A stretch of DNA of 64,000 nucleotides from Bacteroidales bacterium (GTDB taxonomy: Bacteria; Bacteroidota; Bacteroidia; Bacteroidales; WCHB1-69): NCBI GenBank assembly GCA_024400835.1, contig JAKSMC010000009.1, forward strand, positions 1 to 64,000, given 5' to 3'. A model generated the notes under the pieces. The model worked only from the letters and a program-made list of their open reading frames with translations, had not been told where the DNA came from and did no database searches. A program made the position numbers and the translations under genes. This document shows positions 58,787 through 64,000 of this stretch, one piece after another. How positions within the stretch are numbered: position 1 is the first letter of the stretch; the number at the start of each line of letters is the position of its first letter.

Positions 58787-59737
58787 ATGGCATCAGCACA
58801 GCAATACCCTTGGGGCGACGAGCGTCGCTTCCACTCATACAACTTGTTTTTGCGGCAGCAGTTCGGCGGTCGCATGCAGAAGCTCACCATTGACGCCGGC
58901 TTCACCTGTCCGAACCGCGACGGCCGATGTGGGATAGGCGGCTGCACCTACTGTCTGAACGCCGCCTTCAATCCAAATTACTGCACGCCAGCCAAGCGTG
59001 TTGCCACACAGCTGACGGAAGGTATGGAGTTTCATCGACACAGAAGCCGGAACCTACACGGATATTTGGCATACTTCCAGGCATTTTCTAACACCTATGC
59101 GCCAGTAGACAAGCTCCGTGCGCTATACGAGGAGGCGTTAGCCGTTCCCGGCGTCGAGGGGCTCGTCATCGCCACACGGCCCGACTGTCTCGGGGACGAC
59201 GTGCTCGACTATCTCCAAGAGTTGTCGGCACGGACCTACGTTTCCGTGGAAATCGGAATAGAAAGTTTCAGGGACGAGACTTTGAGGCGCATTCACCGCG
59301 GCCACAACAGTGTCTGTGCCATCAAGGCAGTAGAGCGCACCCACGCGAGGGGCATTCCCGTCGGCACGCACCTCATCTTCGGACTGCCCGGAGAGACGCC
59401 CGAGCACTGGATGGAGGATTTAGCCATCGTCAACAGGCTGCCTATTCACGACATCAAATTCCACCAGTTACAGATTCTCAAAGGCACGCAGATGGAACGG
59501 GACTTCACAGCGCACCCCACGGATTTCCACCGATTCACGTTCGAGGAATATTTGGAATTCATAGTAACATATCTGGAGCACCTGCGCCCCGGCATCGTCA
59601 TTGAGCGTTTCGCCAGTGAAGTGCCCCCGCGGCTGTTAGCAGTGCCCGGATGGAAAAACATACGTTACGACGCTGTGCTCCGTTGCATTGAAGAGACGAT
59701 GGAACGCAGAAACACCTGGCAAGGAAAACTGTTATAG
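58787..59737 (+). CDS. TIGR01212/YhcC-type radical SAM protein
   Basis: 316 residues. N-terminal 'LFLRQQFGGRMQKLTIDAGF' then the cluster site 'TCPNRDGRCGIGGCTYC' near residue 43, with Cys residues spaced as in the YhcC family (C-x(n)-C-x2-C). Further family blocks: 'AYFQAFSNTYAP' near residue 85, 'ATRPDCL', 'SVEIGIESFRDETLRRIHRGH' and 'GTHLIFGLPGET'. The family is widespread, binds a 4Fe-4S cluster and S-adenosylmethionine, and has no assigned reaction. Third gene of the DUF4831 run. Confidence 0.92.
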   Translation: MASAQQYPWGDERRFHSYNLFLRQQFGGRMQKLTIDAGFTCPNRDGRCGIGGCTYCLNAAFNPNYCTPAKRVATQLTEGMEFHRHRSRNLHGYLAYFQAFSNTYAPVDKLRALYEEALAVPGVEGLVIATRPDCLGDDVLDYLQELSARTYVSVEIGIESFRDETLRRIHRGHNSVCAIKAVERTHARGIPVGTHLIFGLPGETPEHWMEDLAIVNRLPIHDIKFHQLQILKGTQMERDFTAHPTDFHRFTFEEYLEFIVTYLEHLRPGIVIERFASEVPPRLLAVPGWKNIRYDAVLRCIEETMERRNTWQGKLL

Positions 59738-59743
59738 AAATAA

Positions 59744-60295
59744 TTAGAAGTCCGATTTAATCTCCTGCAAGTCGATAGCCGAATTGCGGCTGTCTATGTA
59801 GGAAATCACCAAGGGGGCAGTGCTGCGGTAGTTGCATTTGGAGAGCACCACCTGGTTGCACGCACCGTTGTCGGGATCCTTGTCCGTACGCCAAAGGAGA
59901 TAATCCGTGGTATAGGGCACGACACCCTCGCCGTCCTTGACTTTTAGAAATTCCTGATATTCCATTCCGTATTTATCCGCCAGTTGGGCGCGCAAGGATT
60001 CGAACGTGTAGCGGGTGCTCATATAGAAGCAGACGGTCGCGCTGCACACCAAGTGAGTCTTCGCGGCCCCGCGGACCTCGACTTTCACCTTCTCACCAGC
60101 AAAAAGGCCCTTCATCACGACCAAGTTATCGCGACTGGCGTTCATATCCTGTTCAAAGCCCTTGCCCTTGAGTTTGGACGTAAAGGTGGAAATAGTGCAG
60201 TTCATTCCAATGCCCATAAACTTCTGGTTCTGGACTTGTGCTTGGCCGAGTAATGCGGCACATAAGAAAGCGAATAATACGAAGAGCTTTTTCAT
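59744..60295 (-). CDS. Hypothetical secreted protein
   Basis: 183 residues. Signal peptide MKKLFVLFAFLCAALLGQAQ. The mature part is a small mixed alpha/beta domain: 'FMGIGMNCTISTFTSKLKGK' near the start, 'SRDNLVVMKGLFAGEKVKVEV', 'RYTFESLRAQLADKYG' and 'VISYIDSRNSAIDLQEIKSDF' at the end. Similar small exported proteins occur in Bacteroidales (from memory), with unknown role. It has its own promoter and ends 6 bp from the radical SAM gene (convergent). Confidence 0.75.
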   Translation of the reverse strand: MKKLFVLFAFLCAALLGQAQVQNQKFMGIGMNCTISTFTSKLKGKGFEQDMNASRDNLVVMKGLFAGEKVKVEVRGAAKTHLVCSATVCFYMSTRYTFESLRAQLADKYGMEYQEFLKVKDGEGVVPYTTDYLLWRTDKDPDNGACNQVVLSKCNYRSTAPLVISYIDSRNSAIDLQEIKSDF

Positions 60296-60316
60296 TCAAT
60301 AGAATTTTTGAGGCGG

Positions 60317-60324
60317 CAAAAATA
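60317..60324 (-). promoter_or_regulatory. -7 promoter element for the 183-residue secreted protein gene
   Basis: Minus-strand TATTTTTG followed by CCGCC, 21 bp from the ATG at 60295. Confidence 0.65.
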
Positions 60325-60381
60325 AGAAAAAAGCATAGAACTGCGAAGAAGCCCGAAAGTTTAAGCCCCAAACGCCACCCC

Positions 60382-60420
60382 TTCATCTTTTCATCCTTTC
60401 ATCCTTTCATATCTTCATCT
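60382..60420. repeat. 8-nt imperfect tandem repeat
   Basis: About 4.5 units of TTCATCCT/TTCATCTT in a spacer; too short and degenerate for a CRISPR array. Confidence 0.7.
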
Positions 60421-60506
60421 CGTACTGCCTTCCAGGCAGCACCTCTCACATCTCACTTCTAACTTCTCACTTATTCAACAATTGGTTTTATATTGGAAAA
60501 TTATAT

Positions 60507-60514
60507 TATCTTTG
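60507..60514 (+). promoter_or_regulatory. -7 promoter element for the ATPase gene
   Basis: TATCTTTG followed by CACCG, 95 bp upstream of ATG 60609, implying a long leader of about 85 nt. Confidence 0.6.
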
Positions 60515-60537
60515 CACCGTCATAGACATTACGATTT

Positions 60538-60559
60538 TTCCGTAACGGAATTTCCGTAA
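60538..60559 (+). promoter_or_regulatory. Palindrome and direct repeat in the ATPase gene leader
   Basis: TTCCGTAACGGAA (60538-60550) is palindromic around a central base, and TTTCCGTAA recurs at 60537 and 60551. The position just downstream of the predicted start site would suit a repressor site or an mRNA hairpin. Confidence 0.4.
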
Positions 60560-60608
60560 TTCAAAACACTATTTTCGGCAACACAAAATTATTATCACAC
60601 ATCTAATT

Positions 60609-61736
60609 ATGGCCAAAACAAAAAATATAACAAACCCATTTTCAGTTATTTCATATCTTGGAGCAGATTACTTCTGCGATAGAGAAAAAGAAGCGACAGA
60701 CCTCTTTGGGTCACTCAAAAACGGTCGAAACATCACCCTTATAAGCCCAAGAAAGATGGGAAAAACGGGACTAATCAAGCATATATTTCATCTAAACAGG
60801 AAAGAAAATGCATTCTTTTTCCACATAGATATTTATGGAACAACCAACCTTGCTGAGTTTACGAAGTGTTTTGCGGAGTCTGTTTTCAGCCAGCAGATAG
60901 CGACCTTCGCCAATCAGGTGTGGAAAGACATCACCACGCTTTTTGCCGGCATACGTCCCGTCATTACCACAGATCCCATTACGGGCGCGCCACAATGTAT
61001 GGTAGATATCAAGCCACAGACCGAGGACGCCACCCTGCAGCAGATATTCGCCTATCTCGAAGCGGCGCGGAAGCCCTGCTTTGTGGCATTTGACGAGTTT
61101 CAAACCATTGCCGACTACACCGACTGCCAGATGGAGGCTCTGCTTCGCAAACACATTCAGCAACTCACCAACGTGCATTTCATTTTTGCCGGCAGCAAAA
61201 AGCACGTGATGGCCGATATGTTCCTCATGCACAACCGACCATTCTACCAAAGCACGCAGATAATGCACATCGGCGAGATTGACGAAACCAAATATGCGGA
61301 ATTTGCCAACCGACATTTTGCCAAGCACAAACAGCATATTGCGCCCGAAGTCTTCCACGAGTTGTACGACCTCGTAAAAGGACACACGTGGTATGTGCAA
61401 ATGCTTCTGAACCGGCTGTACCAACTGGGACAAAAGGAAATTTCACACCAGCATATTTTAGAGGCATTGAATTACATCTTGGAAGAGAGCACGCCCTCCT
61501 ATCAAATGTACCTCAACTTGATTACGGCAAAGCAGCGGGCATTGCTCCGTGCCATTGCCGAGGAAGGCAGCATCCGGGAGATTTGCGGCAAGGATTTCAT
61601 ATCCAGACACAATCTTGGCGTACCCAGTTCCATCAAAAGCTCCCTACAACTCCTCATCGACAAAGAGCTGGTTTACGCAGACAACGGCGCATACTCCGTT
61701 TACGACCGCTTCTTCTCGCTGTGGCTCGCCATGTAG
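60609..61736 (+). CDS. AAA ATPase of the archaeal-type ATPase_2 (STAND-like) family
   Basis: 375 residues. 'NPFSVISYLGADYFCDREKE' at the start is the usual N-terminal lead of this family in Bacteroidetes. Walker A 'SPRKMGKTGLIKHI' near residue 46, Walker B 'RKPCFVAFDEFQTIADY' near 160, sensor 'FIFAGSKKHVMADMF' near 197, then 'GEIDETKYAEFANRHF'. The C-terminal 100 residues are a winged helix ('LITAKQRALLRAIAEEGSI', 'GVPSSIKSSLQLLIDKELVY'). The cellular role of these ATPases is unresolved; many are found in variable regions. Codon use is AT-richer in the first 70 codons than later. Confidence 0.88.
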   Translation: MAKTKNITNPFSVISYLGADYFCDREKEATDLFGSLKNGRNITLISPRKMGKTGLIKHIFHLNRKENAFFFHIDIYGTTNLAEFTKCFAESVFSQQIATFANQVWKDITTLFAGIRPVITTDPITGAPQCMVDIKPQTEDATLQQIFAYLEAARKPCFVAFDEFQTIADYTDCQMEALLRKHIQQLTNVHFIFAGSKKHVMADMFLMHNRPFYQSTQIMHIGEIDETKYAEFANRHFAKHKQHIAPEVFHELYDLVKGHTWYVQMLLNRLYQLGQKEISHQHILEALNYILEESTPSYQMYLNLITAKQRALLRAIAEEGSIREICGKDFISRHNLGVPSSIKSSLQLLIDKELVYADNGAYSVYDRFFSLWLAM

Positions 61737-61780
61737 GAATCCAAAAATGTTTTCCGCTTTTGGCTATTAGCCGTTAGCCT

Positions 61781-61807
61781 TCGGACGCAATGAATTGCGT
61801 CCCTACA
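61781..61807. repeat. 27-nt hairpin repeat, copy 2 (inverted)
   Basis: Exact reverse complement of 56972-56998, in the spacer between the ATPase and beta-mannosidase genes (convergent). It may also act as a weak terminator. Confidence 0.85.
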
Positions 61808-61818
61808 ACGCTCACTTC

Positions 61819-64000
61819 TCACTTCATCCCCCTCACCTTCACCTTCGGTTTCTCGCCATTGAGGTCGTCGTAGTAGCAGCGAACGGTCTTGGGTTCATTG
61901 GGGAGCAGATCGAAGTAGTTGTCCGACCACTTCACCTCCCTGCCCGTGGCTTCGGTCAGCTGCACACCGTACTGCAAAGTCGGGGAGGTCAAGGTAATTT
62001 CGAGATAGTCGCCATGGTCCACGATTTTCTGCTGGATATCGCCTTTCGTCCATTGCAGTTCGCCCGGTTTCACGAAATAGGCGATGCGCTCGGCCACGGC
62101 CTTGCCATCCACCACGAACTGCAACTTCAAAGCGATGCGATTCGCTGCCACATCCTTGAAATCATCCGGACGCAACACGCACACCTTCATAGCCTTATCA
62201 GCGCCTACTTCACCCTTGAAACTTGAGACCTGAAACTTGGAACCTGAAACCTCATAAGCACTCACCTTTAGTTCGCCCTTCATCGCTTTGAGTCCGTCAT
62301 TTATCAAATAGACGTCCAGCGTGTTGTCCTCGTGGTGTTGCACTGCGATGGCGACATTGGCATACGCCTCCTTCAGTCTGTAGTGCAGGGCTTTCCAGCG
62401 GCCGGTGGCATCAATGCTGCTCCAGGAGGCCACGGGCCAGCAGTCGTTGAGTTGCCAGTAGAGCGTGCCGCGGCACTTGTCGTGCTGGATGCGGTGCGCG
62501 TCGATGGCCTGCACAATGCCTTCCGCCTGCACGAGCTGGCTGACATAGGCAAACTCGTCCAAATCGTCGGTCTTGGTGTAGTGGAAATCCTCCGCCATCG
62601 CTTTGCGGATAATCTCCACTCCCCTACCGTGCTTCTGGTGATTGTTCAAAGAGGGAGAGCCGAGGTGGCGTTCCGCAGGCGTGGTAAAAGTCTCAATCGT
62701 CGCCATTTCGGGATAAGACTGGAAGCCGTACTCAGTCATAAAGCGGCCGGTTTTCTCGGGCCAGATGGAGAAAGGCATTTCGCCCCACCAGACGCCCCAA
62801 TAGTGGGAGCAGCCGTGCGTGCAGCACTCGTCGTGCCCCCAGCCGAAGGTCGGCGAGGTGGAGACATAGTTGGCGTTGTGAAAATTGTCTTTCAGCACCT
62901 CGGGCAGTGTCTTTTCAAAGAGGTTGTGAAAATCCTGATAAAGTTGCTTGTTCTGGGCATCTGTCCAGTTCAGCGCCTGTTGCCAGCCCCAGTCTTCCAA
63001 ACCGTTGTGGACTTCGTTATTGCCGCACCAGACGGCCATGCATGCGTGGTTGCGCAAGCGGCGCACCTGCTCCACAGCTTCGGTTTTAGCATTCTTCAAG
63101 AAAGATTCATCGCCGGGATAGGGATTGCAGGCGTACATAAAATCCTGCCATACTAACAGTCCGAATTGGTCGCAATAGCTGTAGAAAGCGTCATCCTCGT
63201 AGAGTCCGCCGCCCCACACGCGAATCATATTCATATTCACCTCCTGCGCGTCGTGCAGCAGCTGATAGTACAAATCATTGCCATCTTGGCGCTGCATCTT
63301 GCCCGGATAGGAAGTCGCGGGAATCCAGTCGGCGCCGCGCATAAAGCAGGGCTTGCCGTTGACCACAAAGGCAAACGACTCACCGATGTCATCCTTTTCG
63401 CGCTTAAGCTCGATGGTGCGCAGACCGTGTTGAACGATTTCGCTATTGGGCAGATTGCTATCATAATAAACATTCCCTTTGTAGTTAATACGGGCGTAAA
63501 AAGTATAGAGGTTCGGTTCTCCCATTCCGTTGGGCCACCACATCTTCGGATGCTTGATTTTTACAGGTACGGAGATTTTGTTGTGTCCCTTTTGCAGACG
63601 CACCTTGCGCTGCACGACCTGGGTGTTTTTCTGCCCTAACAGATTTGTACTATCCGAAGGATCCACTGCAGGCGGCACCACCGTTATGCAGACATCCACC
63701 TTCATTTTCTTCTCTGCCTCAATATCCAGTTCCACCATACATTCCCACACGCCGTTCGTGTCGAGCGTCGGTTTGGTATCATAGATATAGAGATTGTTTT
63801 TCTTAAAATACTTCCAGCTGCGGAGATAGACGACTTTCCAAATGCCGCAGGTGTTGATTTTCGGGCCCCAGTCCCAGCCGGACTCATACTGCGCCTTGCG
63901 GGTAAACACGCGCGTGTCGGGCATCTGGAAAGGCACCTTGGACTTGCCGAGGCTGTCGAAAGGCGTGGTCGGCAGAAACTTCACAATCAGTTCGTTATCT
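61819..64000 (-). CDS. Partial: GH2 beta-mannosidase, N-terminus missing at right edge
   Basis: About 727 residues are present. The frame is open to the right edge, so the first part of the jelly-roll domain is outside. It reads 'YESGWDWGPKINTCGIWKVVYL' (split here: ESGWDWGPK and GIWK), the GH2 sugar-binding landmark, then 'MWWPNGMGEPNLYTF', the core 'FMRGADWIPATSYPG', 'MIRVWGGGLYEDDAFYSYCD', the acid/base Glu in 'AVWCGNNEVHNG' and the nucleophile Glu in 'FMTEYGFQSYP'. Family members release terminal beta-mannose from mannan or glycoprotein glycans. Near the C-terminus a 12-residue stretch (VSGSKFQVSSFK) is encoded by a copy of the 14-bp dispersed repeat. No lipobox or sorting domain is visible at the C-terminus. 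Confidence 0.9.
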   Translation of the reverse strand, partial: DNELIVKFLPTTPFDSLGKSKVPFQMPDTRVFTRKAQYESGWDWGPKINTCGIWKVVYLRSWKYFKKNNLYIYDTKPTLDTNGVWECMVELDIEAEKKMKVDVCITVVPPAVDPSDSTNLLGQKNTQVVQRKVRLQKGHNKISVPVKIKHPKMWWPNGMGEPNLYTFYARINYKGNVYYDSNLPNSEIVQHGLRTIELKREKDDIGESFAFVVNGKPCFMRGADWIPATSYPGKMQRQDGNDLYYQLLHDAQEVNMNMIRVWGGGLYEDDAFYSYCDQFGLLVWQDFMYACNPYPGDESFLKNAKTEAVEQVRRLRNHACMAVWCGNNEVHNGLEDWGWQQALNWTDAQNKQLYQDFHNLFEKTLPEVLKDNFHNANYVSTSPTFGWGHDECCTHGCSHYWGVWWGEMPFSIWPEKTGRFMTEYGFQSYPEMATIETFTTPAERHLGSPSLNNHQKHGRGVEIIRKAMAEDFHYTKTDDLDEFAYVSQLVQAEGIVQAIDAHRIQHDKCRGTLYWQLNDCWPVASWSSIDATGRWKALHYRLKEAYANVAIAVQHHEDNTLDVYLINDGLKAMKGELKVSAYEVSGSKFQVSSFKGEVGADKAMKVCVLRPDDFKDVAANRIALKLQFVVDGKAVAERIAYFVKPGELQWTKGDIQQKIVDHGDYLEITLTSPTLQYGVQLTEATGREVKWSDNYFDLLPNEPKTVRCYYDDLNGEKPKVKVRGMK
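62216..62251. repeat. 14-bp repeat units inside the beta-mannosidase coding region
   Basis: Diverged copies of TTGAAACCTGAAAC (TTGAGACCTGAAAC, TTGGAACCTGAAAC) preserved in frame within the beta-mannosidase gene. Confidence 0.75.

Larger units (their letters stand above)
60296..60608. other. Divergent intergenic region
   Basis: About 310 bp. It holds the promoter of the minus-strand gene (60317), a run of 8-nt TTCATCCT-type repeats (60382-60420), and the promoter and palindromic site of the ATPase gene. No gene is seen. Confidence 0.6.

Overview
This window looks like a piece of chromosome from a Bacteroidetes bacterium, most likely an uncultured Bacteroidales from a gut- or rumen-like habitat. 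The evidence is fourfold. Several very large secreted proteins end in type IX secretion (T9SS) sorting domains. T9SS/gliding components are present (gldH and a GldL/GldM-like pair). Gene orders such as ricT-gldH, tig-clpP-clpX and sigma54 regulator-lptE-TPR-secG are typical of the phylum. About 20 genes are preceded by the Bacteroidetes -7 promoter element TAnnTTTG, usually extended to TATnTTTGCCGCC. No rRNA, tRNA or CRISPR array was found.

Layout. 1-112: start of a probable prophage tail tape-measure gene running off the left edge. 356-10661: a minus-strand cluster of three T9SS cargo proteins, two of them paralogues separated by a RhuM-family gene. 10882-11839: a decayed IS5-type transposase and an inverted repeat pair. 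12.0-17.7 kb: thiamine pyrophosphokinase, a nucleoside phosphorylase, an EF-hand membrane protein, RicT and GldH. 18.3-22.6 kb (minus): hpt-adk-dxr-rsgA followed by a miniature GldM/GldL-like pair. 22.8-26.7 kb: HtpG, an Rpn-family nuclease and a membrane protein. 26.8-31.7 kb (plus): RseP-like protease, MBOAT O-acyltransferase, its SGNH-like partner and NadA in one tight operon. 31.7-33.0 kb: a GxxExxY gene and a transposase scrap bracketed by a 75-nt inverted repeat. 33.1-36.2 kb (minus): S4-domain protein, DUF2147 protein and DUF349 protein.

The most unusual stretch is 36.6-46.1 kb. A 1932-residue T9SS fibronectin-type-III protein is flanked by two toxin-antitoxin modules, an AbiEi/AbiEii pair and a HigB-like/XRE pair. 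Each module sits between a complete host gene and a second, truncated copy of that gene's 3' end, in the same relative order and orientation. This looks like two independent uses of one insertion mechanism.

46.3-64 kb is mostly housekeeping: glyA, an orphan CoA-transferase alpha subunit, clpX-clpP-tig, secG, a TPR protein, lptE, a sigma-54 activator without sensor domain, a YugP-type zinc peptidase, a DUF4831 protein, a lipoprotein, a YhcC-type radical SAM protein, an AAA ATPase and a GH2 beta-mannosidase cut by the right edge. Short dispersed repeats, including a 14-bp tandem unit and a 27-nt hairpin, recur in spacers, and one of them inside a coding region.
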